A DNA stretch of 20,956 nt, taken from NCBI GenBank assembly GCA_003254885.1, contig QANT01000084.1, positions 1 to 20,956 of the forward strand, given 5' to 3'. The DNA comes from Purshia tridentata. Taxonomy: Eukaryota; Streptophyta; Magnoliopsida; Rosales; Rosaceae. Made by a program: the position numbers and the translations under genes. Below the pieces are notes generated by a model that was given only the letters and a program-made list of their open reading frames with translations, searched no databases and was not told the origin of the DNA. Positions 1 through 10,764 of this stretch are shown one piece after another (the stretch's first letter is position 1; each line of letters starts with the position of its first letter).

Positions 1-730
1 TTTAGTATTATTTTAATAAGAAAAAAATATTAAAAAATAGAGATATGGGGCCTCGCATACCTGACGGGGACCCCGTATACCCGACGGGGCGGGGATGGTA
101 TTGGCAAACCCGGCCCCGCCCCGCCCCGTTGCCATCCCTCGAATCCCACTGATTACATATATGACCGACTTGGAGCAATATTGTAAATAGGAGTCTAGTT
201 TTAATGGCTTGAACTAATTTACTCTTTTTTGGCAGTTTTATGTCCACATTTAAAACATAGTTATGATTGTTATGACCGTGGACATTATTTTACCACATTT
301 AATGGCGTGCGTTTCAATTAATCATTTATGTTACCTCGTCAGTTTTTATACATCCACTAGTACAAAGTGAAATGCTCATAAGCTTTATGTTTGCCCTCAA
401 GTAATGCTGTTTGTATGGAAATCTCCTAAGCTACCACACTTTATCTTTTTCATAATTATAAATTGTCATATGCTCATCCAACTATTGTGATACTCACCTA
501 CCACCCCAAATTATTGTTCACACCATTTTTCAACACAAAACCTACCCGTCCGATAGAAAACAACAAATAAAATAAGGGTTGAATTCAAACGTAGCCAAAC
601 CCAATGAAAAAATAATCACATTTTTTTCAATTGCAAAGTTAGATACAATTTATGAAAATGCTTTGGACACCCAATGATGTGTAAGGACTCGTATTTTGTT
701 AAAATTAGAAGCTCGTAATTTTTTTTTTTT
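1..730. other. AT-rich intergenic DNA, no gene seen
   Basis: I see no coding region with recognisable protein similarity. Apart from the GC-rich relic at 51-139 (listed separately), the stretch is AT-rich with homopolymer runs, ending in a run of about 15 T at 718-732 that abuts the tandem duplication. The short open frame on the minus strand here translates the GC-rich relic and is not a gene. Confidence 0.6.
51..139. repeat. GC-rich degenerate repeat relic with short inverted arms
   Basis: This block is strikingly GC-rich against an AT-rich background. It has repeated GACGGGG/CCCCG units and a perfect inverted pair: GGGGCGGGG at 86-94 and CCCCGCCCC at 114-122, which could form a hairpin. 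Similar GGGGCGGGGATGG blocks are, to my recollection, common in dispersed plant repeats, so I infer a decayed transposable element fragment. The family cannot be assigned from this piece. Confidence 0.4.
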
Positions 731-1077
731 TTATGGAAAGCAAAGTGGTCCAATACTTGAATAAATAAAACATAGCCACATCATTAGTGAACATATTTAG
801 TAAATATAGCATTGCCCTATAATTTAATATTTTGGAGTTCAAATATACTTGAAGGAATTCGAGTATAATAAATAAATGCTACTGAAACGGGGTTTAAGAA
901 TCAAAATTATGGAAAGAAAAGTGGACCAATACTTGAATAAATAAAACATAGCCACATCATTAGTGAACATATTTAGTAAATATAGCATTGCCCTATAATT
1001 TAATATTTTGGAGTTCAAATATACTTGAAGGAATTCGAGTATAATAAATGCTACTGAAACGGGGTTTAAGAATCAAA
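731..1077. repeat. Tandem direct duplication of ~175 bp in the CHS 5' flank
   Basis: Copy 1 starts at about 731 and runs to about 905. Copy 2 starts at about 907 and runs to 1077. The offset is 176 bp through the first part and 172 bp after a 4-bp indel (copy 1 has AATAAATAAATG where copy 2 has AATAAATG). I see only two substitutions near the start (CAAAGTGGTCC versus AAAAGTGGACC); the rest is identical. The copies lie about 750-1100 bp upstream of the CHS start codon. The near identity implies a recent duplication. Confidence 0.95.
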
Positions 1078-1354
1078 TATCGGTTAGAAAGCAAGTTTTT
1101 TTGGAAAGACTGTTTTTTGTCTATTTTCTAATTTATACGGCATTTTATGTGTTTTACAAATTTACTGAAGTGGTGTGCCACATCAATTGGGAAAAAAATT
1201 TGAAATATAGTACAAGTAACATTTATTTTTATAAAAATTGATAATTCTTATTAGGGATGTAAATTTTGGCTATCTATTTTTGACAGTTTCTCTAAAATAT
1301 ATAATGGTGTTCAGCTACAATTGTCTATTCCTAAGAACAGATTCTCTCTTGTTA

Positions 1355-1475
1355 AATTTGTGCTCGTGTTTGTGTTGTGTTTGGCTTATATTGTGCTCGT
1401 GTCATTTTGTATCTAATGTGTTAAAAACTTCAACTCGTCGTAACTCATTTACTTGTGTCGTGTCATGTCGTGCTT
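1355..1475. repeat. Degenerate GTGCTCGTGT / GTGTCGTG repeat tract
   Basis: Short related units recur on the plus strand: GTGCTCGTGT at about 1361 and 1393, TTGTGTTGTGTTTGG between them, and GTGTCGTGTCATGTCGTGCT near 1456-1475. Such CGTGTCGTGT tracts look like pieces of dispersed plant repeats, but that is memory-based inference. The open frame across this region (1238-1558) is low-complexity and matches no family I know. Confidence 0.35.
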
Positions 1476-1585
1476 ATTTTAATTTTGTCTTGCTCAAACC
1501 GGCCTTGGACACCTCAATGCATGTGTTCCAAATTTCCAAATATGAAGTGAATGTTTGATAGGCAGACACATGAAGCTTAAAAAAC

Positions 1586-1591
1586 CACGTG
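1586..1591 (+). promoter_or_regulatory. G-box (CACGTG) of the CHS promoter
   Basis: A palindromic CACGTG in the context CCACGTGCC lies about 100 bp upstream of the TATA box and 240 bp upstream of the CHS ATG. Light-responsive chalcone synthase promoters characteristically carry a G-box (bZIP/HY5 and bHLH site) next to a MYB site, as in the parsley Box II/Box I unit. The position and the neighbouring MYB-type element fit that arrangement. Function is inferred. Confidence 0.7.
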
Positions 1592-1609
1592 CCAACTGCC
1601 CTCATAGGC

Positions 1610-1616
1610 TTAGGTT
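1610..1616 (-). promoter_or_regulatory. MYB recognition element (MRE/Box I-like)
   Basis: TTAGGTT on the plus strand reads AACCTAA on the minus strand, the core of the MYB recognition element paired with the G-box in CHS light-regulatory units. It begins 19 bp after the G-box ends. Binding by flavonol-type R2R3 MYBs is inferred from family knowledge. Confidence 0.5.
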
Positions 1617-1660
1617 GTTGGAGGGTACAAAGGCATTGGTCACTCAAGCTCATAAAGTCG

Positions 1661-1667
1661 ACCTACC
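1661..1667 (+). promoter_or_regulatory. AC element / H-box core (ACCTACC)
   Basis: ACCTACC matches the AC-I MYB element of phenylpropanoid promoters and contains the H-box core CCTACC found in bean CHS promoters. The full H-box consensus, with CT seven bases after the core, is not met exactly. It sits about 22 bp upstream of the TATA box. A reversed CCAAT box (ATTGG, 1635-1639) lies just upstream. Confidence 0.5.
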
Positions 1668-1688
1668 CCCTCTTTCAGTTTGTTTTCA

Positions 1689-1696
1689 TATAAATA
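1689..1696 (+). promoter_or_regulatory. TATA box of the CHS gene
   Basis: TATAAATA is followed by a C/A-rich leader. Transcription would be expected to start near 1720-1730, giving a 5' UTR of roughly 105 nt rich in CCACC and CTCCTC motifs before the ATG at 1831. The start site is inferred from usual TATA spacing. Confidence 0.75.
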
Positions 1697-1815
1697 TAAC
1701 CCCTTGTAACAAACATCTTGGCACATCCTCTATCTTGCCATTGCCACTAAAACACCAACAACACCACCTCTACTATTGCAGCTAATTATCTCTCCTCCTC
1801 TTTCATCTTTCTTGA

Positions 1816-3807
<1,992 letters not shown>

Positions 3808-5280
3808 AGTTGAGAGGCATTAATGTATTATTTGGTCGAATATGAATGATTTCCAGTTTTCTAGCTTGTTTTGACTTTCAGATGCTTTGTACTTTGACTA
3901 CTAAACTTTGGTGTAATGATGAATAATATATGTCCATTTCACGTGATGAAATATTATAATCGTTGAGCTACGAACTATTATATTCTTATAATGAAAGAAG
4001 TTCCACTATGCATCTCACCCATGCCATTTAGTTATTTACCAAAATCAAAATAAATACAACATATATCGATGATTTTATGATTCTTATCCATGCCCCAACA
4101 CACAAACGTAGGACTACAAAAACTTGAAATTATATTGAAGATGTTGAAGGCGATAATTCTGTTTAATCTATGATCTGGTATATAGGATTATTTAGTTAGC
4201 TAGAAAGTAAAACTTTTGATGCATTGCCGACATGGTGCCCTTCTTCATAGCCCTTTGTCCGAGTTAATTTAAAGATTGGAATATATAGTAATTCTATGAA
4301 TATCCATTTCACTAATTAAGAAAAGATATTATAACTAAAGTTATAGTAAAAACTAAGACATAATTAAAGGAGCAAATACACATGTAATGGAGGAAATCAA
4401 AGTTGAAGGATATTGAGAATACGATGAAGTATTGTTAAAGCTCGGTCCAAATATTAGAAATTTAGAAGTTTATGAAAACATTAGTTCTAATAATGAAAGA
4501 TAAAACGTTTGTTAAAAAGCAATATTTAGCCTACTTTAACATGAATTTAGCAAAATTTATAAATTAAAAATGACTATAAGCTAGTCTTGGCCAAATAAAA
4601 AAAAGGACTTTGAAGTGATGCTTGCTCAACTACATAGTAGGGACAAATGTATACGCCTTATCTTGGACCATTGCCAAGGCAAAGATATTAGAACTCTTCT
4701 GAACAAATTCTATGAGAAGTGAATTTTATGGTCGTTCATTGCTAGCTCCTCACCTTTGGTTCATGTGATCAAACCATTTCTTAACTTTGTTTGTGGGTCT
4801 TGGTCTTGACCCTTGAGTTGAGTGACTGGCAGAAGGCCTAGAATCTAGATGGCTATTACTAGTCCAATAGAGTATTTTACCGTTTAAAAATCCTATTTAA
4901 TTCAATTCAATTCAATTCAATTAAAATTAAATAAATACCCAGATTTTGGAGTTTTTCATTTAGACGATAAAAATGAACATTTTATCAATCAATATTAAAT
5001 CTTTCACGAAAAAGGAAAAAAATAATAAGAGGAAATAGGAAAGCAAGTTCCGTCGCCTCCCTTGTTTCTCGTCACTCACATGCTGCCTTCCTGTTTCGGA
5101 CCCTCTCTGCCATTCTCTGACTCACTCACCTTTATAATTTTCATCCATTCTTGTGTTCTTCTTATCTTTCTTGTGTCTCTCCATAAATATTAATAATAAT
5201 CATAAATAAATTTATCATTAAAATATGACACCTCTCCAGCTCTCCTCTTCATTTTAGACCTCCCTCCCATTCCTTGTCTA
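3808..5280. other. CHS 3' flank and intergenic spacer
   Basis: The CHS 3' UTR should occupy the first 100-200 bp. The TGAATAATATATG stretch near 3920 could serve as a polyadenylation signal, but no perfect AATAAA stands out. The rest is AT-rich with no recognisable protein-coding stretch on either strand. A short AATTC microsatellite lies at 4899-4922. From about 5050 the sequence turns pyrimidine-rich (CTC/TTC tracts), suggesting the promoter and leader of the ankyrin gene. Confidence 0.6.
4899..4922. repeat. (AATTC)n microsatellite
   Basis: Four AATTC units plus a trailing AATT lie in tandem in the intergenic spacer. Confidence 0.9.
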
Positions 5281-5623
5281 CTTTTTGAGGTAAACTCTTT
5301 CAACTCTCTCTCCACAAAATGGGTTCTTTGTGTGCTTCACTTTGATTCCTCTTTTCTTATTCCTTTTCAACATGAACAGTTTGTTTCATTTGCTTAGGTG
5401 GTGGGGTTTTGTTGCTTTCTTGTATTCCTTTCTTGATTCTATTTTTTTCTTCTGCTTTTCAGATTCCTCCTCTTCCTTTTATTCTTCTTAATAACGTCTA
5501 CAAATAATAATAATAGCATTTTTTTGTTTCACTCACCCACATGCATGTTCTTGGGTTTGTCTGATCTGGATTGGATCACAAGGGTATCCTGTTATTTTTC
5601 TCTTAATTTGCAGAGGAGATAGT

Positions 5624-5663
<40 letters not shown>

Positions 5664-6159
5664 CAATTGTGGTAGGGTTTAGTGGCTGAGTCTCTTTTGG
5701 TGCAATCTTGGTCTCTCTGGGAGGTCACAGAAGAAGAAGGTGAGATTTCTTGGCCTCTTTGGTCCTTGCCTTGGCCCCCACCCCAGATTCTTTTCTTGGG
5801 TCTCGGGCAGAGGCGTCAACCGTCTCTTTCTTGTTGTTTCTTGTGCTATCTGTATGTAGCTTGAATTGGTTCTGATTCGTTTCTGGGAAAGATTGCAAGG
5901 AATTTAATCAATTTCTTGAATAATTGTGAACTGGGTCTGTTTCGTTTGCTGGATTTACTGCTCAGGATCGACAATTAGTTTTTAGGTTCTGATTGTACTT
6001 TATATATATGGCGTTTTTGAGTTCAAATTTGGGGCTGTGTTTGAGTTCTATTTTGGGACAGTGATTAGCTGCGTTATCTGATCGTGTTCCAGTATTAGGT
6101 AATTGTTTCAGTAATTGGTTGTGTATATTAGTTCGACTGGTGTTATATTCTCCTGAGTC
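5281..6159 (+). promoter_or_regulatory. Probable 5' UTR / leader region of the ankyrin gene
   Basis: The stretch is T/C-rich and lacks a long ATG-initiated frame. Possible leader introns are suggested by a donor at 5290 (GAG|GTAAAC) with acceptor ending at 5613 (TTTGCAG), and by a strong donor at 5740 (AAG|GTGAGA) with an acceptor ending near 5965 (CTGCTCAG). These are splice-consensus guesses only. An (AG)n tract sits at 5625-5661. No convincing TATA box was found. Confidence 0.4.
5625..5661. repeat. (AG)18 microsatellite in the ankyrin-gene leader
   Basis: A 37-bp perfect AG/GA run lies about 500 bp upstream of the ankyrin gene ATG. GA-rich tracts in plant leaders and promoters can bind BPC (GAGA-binding) factors and are often length-polymorphic; regulatory use here is inference. 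Confidence 0.95.
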
Positions 6160-9100
6160 ATGGCTGGAATTGATGCTGTGAAGTATGCGCATAGCCCAGT
6201 GCACAAGGCCATAGTCATGAAGGATTATGCCAGTCTTAGGAGGATTCTTGCAGGTTTCCCGCGGCTGTGCAACCCCGCTGAGATTCGCACTGAATCAGCT
6301 TCAGCAGCTGAGGAAGAGAAGGCTGATGTCATCGCTGCTGTGATTGATCGACGAGATGTCCCAAACCGTGACACCCCTCTTCACTTGGCTGTAAAACTTG
6401 GTGACCAGACAGCAACTGAAATGCTTATGGTTGCTGGGGCAGATTGGAGTTTGCAGAATGAACAGGGGTGGAGTGCACTCCAGGAAGCAATTTGCAACAG
6501 AGAAGAAGCTATTTCCATGATTATAGTTAGGCACTACCAGCCACTGGCTTGGGCAAAATGGTGCAGAAGGTTGCCGCGTCTAATTGGAACTATGCGGAGG
6601 ATGAGGGACTTCTACATGGAAATTACATTCCACTTTGAGAGTTCTGTGATTCCTTTCATTTCGAGGATTGCCCCATCAGATACTTACAAGATCTGGAAAA
6701 GGGGTGCAAATTTGAGAGCAGATATGACATTGGCCGGTTTTGATGGTTTTAGAATTCAGCGTTCTGATCAGAGTGTTCTTTTTCTTGGTGACGGGTCTGA
6801 GGATGGTAAAGTGCCTCCGGGGTCACTTTGCATGATCTCGCACAAGGATAAGGAGGCGATGAATGCTTTGGATGGTGCTGGTTCTCAAGCAACTGATGAA
6901 GAGGTTCGACAAGAGGTGGTTGCAATGTCTCAGACTAATATATTCAGGCCTGGGATTGATGTGACTCAGGCAGTTCTCTTACCTCAGTTGACTTGGAGGC
7001 GGCAGGAGAAAACGGAAATGGTTGGCCCATGGAAGGCTAAGGTATATGATATGCATAATGTGGTTGTGAGTATCAAATCTAGGAGGGTGCCGGGGGCTAT
7101 GACAGATGATGAGTTTTTCTCAACTTGCAATGAAAATGAAACTGAAAGTGAGGAACTTGATGACATTTTGACAGAGGATGAGAGGAGGCAGCTAGAAGTT
7201 GCACTTAAATTGGATTCATCAGAATTGTCCATTGAAAATGGTGATGGGATTATTGAGCATCGTCATAGTTGTTATGAGCATAGGGAGATTCCTATTGCAG
7301 ATGTAAGCAATTGTAGAAATGGAGAGAATAAGCAGGAAAAGAAGGGATGGTTTGGTGGATGGAGGAAACGGGATACTAAAGTTGAAGGGCAGAAGAAGAT
7401 TGTCCCCCCAAGAAATTCTCTCTGTGTAGATGAGAAGGTGAGTGATCTGCTTGGGGATTCTCCTTCCAGAAATCAAAGCCGACCTGGAAGACATAATGTG
7501 GAGATTGCTGTGAGGGGGGATGATCTCCGAAGAGGAAGGGAAATGAAAGCATCTTCCTCTACGAGTTCTGATAACAGAAATCGTCACAAGGATGCGAGCA
7601 AGGAGAACGAGTATAAGAAAGGGTTAAGGCCTATTCTCTGGCTTTCCCCAAACTTTCCACTACAAACAGAGGAACTGTTGCCATTGCTTGATATTTTAGC
7701 AAACAAGGTTAAGGCAATCCGTCGTTTGAGGGAGCTGCTTACGACCAAACTTCCAATGGGAACATTTCCAGTCAAGGTATGCATGCCCACCACCCCATCA
7801 TTTTGTTACCCAGTTTTGGTTTTAGGTTTTTGCATTTCAAATTTATTCATATTTTTTTAATGCACTTAAATTTATCGGTTTTTTTTAATCTGCCTGCCTT
7901 ATTCTGTCTTTAGAGTAGTATGTGTCTGCTCTTGAAGGACTCATTTGTTTTTGTAGGGGTTTGGGTTTTGAGTGTGAAACACTGTGCGAATGTGCCATAA
8001 TCTGACTCACTTAGTGAGTCTAACTTTGGATGGCATGTCAACTTCTTACGAAATGATGACTCTCACTATAGGGTCTTGCAAAGTAAAATTTTTTTCATCT
8101 AAAAAACTTAGTTATCTATATGCAGTGGTAGTATTTGGAATTTGATTGTCTGATTACAACCTGATATTTTCCACGTGAACCTACTAGTTGACTTTGTAGT
8201 TATTCACTTTTTTTCTGGAAGAGAAAAATATAATTGAGTAAGAAAATATATACAATCCATGGACAATTGCACTACATCATTCAGCTTCTACTAAGTTGAG
8301 GATCAAAATCTATCCTGTACAGTATAGCTGAAACACTTCCTAAAACAGAACCAAAACGTCAGTGCACCCAGTTGAACATTATAGAATAGAAAGAAAGCTC
8401 CCTAAATTCTATTGCAACTGAAGCCCAAAGAGCTGACCAAAATCTGATACACTTCCAAAGTTCTTCTAGTTTTAAAACATTCTTCTATTTCACTCTAGAC
8501 AAGTAACCCAAATTAACCCCCAGCACTTTTTCTTTCTTTTCCCTTCCCAAAACCTTATACTGCACAGAAGATCGTAAAGATTCCTTGTAAGAATCCAGCT
8601 GCTTTAACTTCCACAAACAACTTTCACCACAATCGTAAAGCCAAAGGGCAGTGAGTAATACATGATTAACACTTTCCTGCCCATTCTTCTATTAGGATAC
8701 ATCAATGTGGGGAAAAACAAAATACAGCCCTCTCCTTTGGTCTTGGAACACAATTTTTTGTCCTCCTGTTAGCCACTAACCATGCCAGAATTCTTTCCGG
8801 ATCTGGTAGAAAGGTTGAAAAGAATAAATATCTGGTTTATCACAAATGAAACTGCTATATGATTTACACGAAAACCTCTGGACCTTCTAGTCTGCTAGCC
8901 CTCACATCAGGTCTAGATGGATGCAGACGCATTGCCTCCGATAACAGCGAAAGCACAGCAAACTCCTCCACTTCCATCTCAATGAGAGTCCTTCTAAAAT
9001 CAATCAATTATATCAAAACAATGAAGCATCAGTGAACCTGTCAAGACTTGTATTGTGTTATGTTCACTTGAGTCATGCTTTCGTGAATGTCAATAGAATG

Positions 9101-10764
9101 GATCTGTCTCTTTTTTCTTATAAGGAAAGGATTTAGCAATTAGCACTTGTAAAAAGTACCATGATGGTTTAGTAGGTGATTTTTTTCAATTGCCTCCCTC
9201 TTACGATAGTGATTAGAGATTAGACTTGGTAGAACTCAAAATTGAGGGATGTATCACTTTGAACTTTATGAGAAGCCTTTTTTTGGGCTAATTAGCAAAA
9301 GCTTGGACTGGACTACTTTCTAGCATAGTGGGTTATTGAGCGTTGGCATTTTTATAATATGTGGGGATTCACATGAAATCTGTCTGGTCTCTGCCCTTTG
9401 AGCTCTAATTCTACTCTCTTCGATTTTAGGATTTAGGGTTCATTGAAGAACTTAAACTAAACGCTATCTCAATAGTTTGAACTTGACAGCAAGCCTGTTC
9501 TAAGTTTTGCAGCTAATGAGCAAAGCTTGAACTGGACTTTTCATTTAGCATAGTAGGTTGTTAGGCATTGGCATTTAATACCATGTTTGGATCCACATGA
9601 AATCTTTCTGGTTTTTGCCTTTTCGCTCTGATTGTACTTTCTTCAATTTTAGGAATTAGGGCGTGTGATCTTCCTTACTACTTGGTTATAGGCTAAATTA
9701 TCCCTTGGATTTGACTTATGATTTCCTTTGCATTAACGACTCTTTGATACAAACTTTTAAGTTACAAGGTTTCCATATAATGTATATGGATCCCAATGTA
9801 TATATACACACGTGTTGTGTGTGTAGATGTATGTATTTATGTTTGGATACATACTATTTTCTAAGCTACGGGATGAATTAGTAGAAAACATTACAGTTAA
9901 GCCTCTGTTCTATCAACTGTTGAATTTTCATCCAAAGACTTGGAGTATGGTATGTGTTTTATTAAACCACTTAATGGTGTAAAAGAGCAAGTTACATAGT
10001 CTGATTACTGCTTCTGGTTAAGCCATTGCATGTTGCTTTATCTTATTGTAGTCTTCTGTGTGATGGAAGAAAGATATTTATTTACCGTTTTTTGTTGAGA
10101 AAAATATGATTGCAGTTTTTCAGCAATATGGTGAGATGATGGGAAGACCATGGCAGCCCTCTTTGTTGCCAAAATCTCTTTTCAGCTCTCTGTACTCATC
10201 TTTATTTTTGGAGAGAATTTAGAAATTTTGTTGCACAACTTATTAATTTGTTGATCTTATGGTTCCTTTATTTTAGTTTCCTTTCCCCCCTAATATAAGA
10301 AATTCATTGGATATGGTGATTGTTTGGCAGCACTTTCTTTTTATTGATGTTTTCACTCCAATCGTTTCTATTTATTTTTAATCTATTTCCTGAATAGTCT
10401 CCATTTGTTAAATTACATCTAGGTTGCTATCCCAGTGGTTCCTACTATCAGAGTAATTGTCACTTTCACAAAGGTGGAAGAGTTGCCGCCAATTGATGAA
10501 TTTACAACACCCCCATCGAGCCCCCCTGCATCAGGCAGGGAGAGCCCAGCTGTGACGAATTCCTCGAGTTCATCTTGGTTTCAGTGGGTAAAAGCTCCTT
10601 ACCAACGCCTTGGCTCGTCTGCCACAGGTTCGAGCAGTAAGATAGAAACTATTCAGGACCCATTTGTTATTCCCCCAGATTATACGTGGGTTACAGTTGA
10701 AGCAAAGAAAAAGAAAATGCAGGAGAAGAACAAATCAAGGAAAGGGAAAAATAACCACAAATGA
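6160..10764 (+). CDS. Ankyrin repeat protein with ANKRD13-type GPCR-chaperone domain, two exons (6160-7776, 10423-10764)
   Basis: The joined exons encode 652 aa (539 + 113). The junction is phase 0: donor AAG|GTATGC at 7777, acceptor CATCTAG ending at 10422. It restores a continuous family motif, GTFPVK followed by VAIPVVPTIRV. Ankyrin repeats lie at about residues 8-125, including TPLHLAVKLGD (72-82) and the next repeat through about 125. Residues about 150-600 form the ANKRD13_C/GPCR-chaperone domain, with DFYMEITFHFESS (150-162), RGANLRADMTLAGFDGF (181-197) and the C-terminal VPTIRVIVTFTK. An acidic, serine- and lysine-rich linker at about 320-485 interrupts it. The tail (about 629-652) is very lysine-rich. 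Animal ANKRD13 proteins bind ubiquitinated receptors and act in ER/endosomal trafficking; the plant role is unproven. A UIM-like helix is visible at about 339-355. No signal peptide or membrane segment is evident. Confidence 0.93.
8360..8787 (-). mobile_element. Decayed LINE (non-LTR retrotransposon) 3' fragment, antisense to host gene
   Basis: Broken frames on the minus strand give plant LINE C-terminal signatures. In order they are AWLVANRR (near 8785), a garbled zinc-binding-like patch reading HCPLALRLWW, LGREKKEKVLGVNLG, and finally LEELWKCIRFWSALWASV followed by EFREFSFYSI. This order fits the region after the reverse transcriptase, through the zf-RVT zinc-binding domain, in plant L1-type LINEs. 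Stops and frameshifts show it is dead. The assignment rests on remembered family motifs. Confidence 0.6.
9258..9661. repeat. Diverged direct duplication (~150-180 bp units) in the ankyrin-gene intron
   Basis: Unit A (core 9287-9438) and unit B (core 9512-9661) share the same order of words. Examples are GCTAAT.AGC, AAAGCTTG.ACTGGAC, TAGCATAGT.GGTT, TTGGCATTT, CACATGAAATCT.TCTGG and ATTTTAGGA.TTAGGG. A TTTGAACTT match at 9258 and 9476 extends the similarity upstream. The offset is about 218-225 bp and identity looks like 75-80% by eye. It is an old tandem duplication; the unit's origin is unknown. Confidence 0.85.

Larger units (their letters stand above)
7777..10422 (+). other. Large intron (2646 bp) of the ankyrin gene
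   Basis: Donor GTATGC and acceptor CATCTAG join the two coding exons in phase 0. The intron is enlarged by repeat material: a decayed LINE fragment on the minus strand (about 8360-8787) and a diverged direct duplication (about 9258-9661). A purine/pyrimidine patch near 9798-9825 contains short TATA and TGTG runs. No additional coding exon was needed or found. Confidence 0.85.

Noticed and set aside
1238-1785. Open frames of 106 and 76 codons upstream of CHS
   Set aside because: They cross the degenerate repeat and the CHS promoter/leader, have low-complexity composition and match no family. Promoter elements explain the second.
5682-5864. 60-codon frame in the ankyrin-gene leader
   Set aside because: It needs a non-ATG start, has repetitive composition and probably overlaps a leader intron.
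7777-7860. Extension of ankyrin exon 1 past 7776 to the TAA at 7858-7860
   Set aside because: Intron retention would replace the conserved VAIPVVPTIRV continuation with a hydrophobic tail. The strong donor AAG|GTATGC argues for splicing.
8053-8073. CTCACTATAGGG resembling the end of a T7 phage promoter
   Set aside because: Only the last ~12 bases match; the upstream half (TAATACGA) is absent. It is a chance match in an intron, not vector contamination.
10435-10764. Separate 109-aa gene at the end of the ankyrin locus
   Set aside because: The frame begins with GTG and is the second exon of the ankyrin protein; a splice acceptor at 10422 and family motif continuity join it to 6160-7776.
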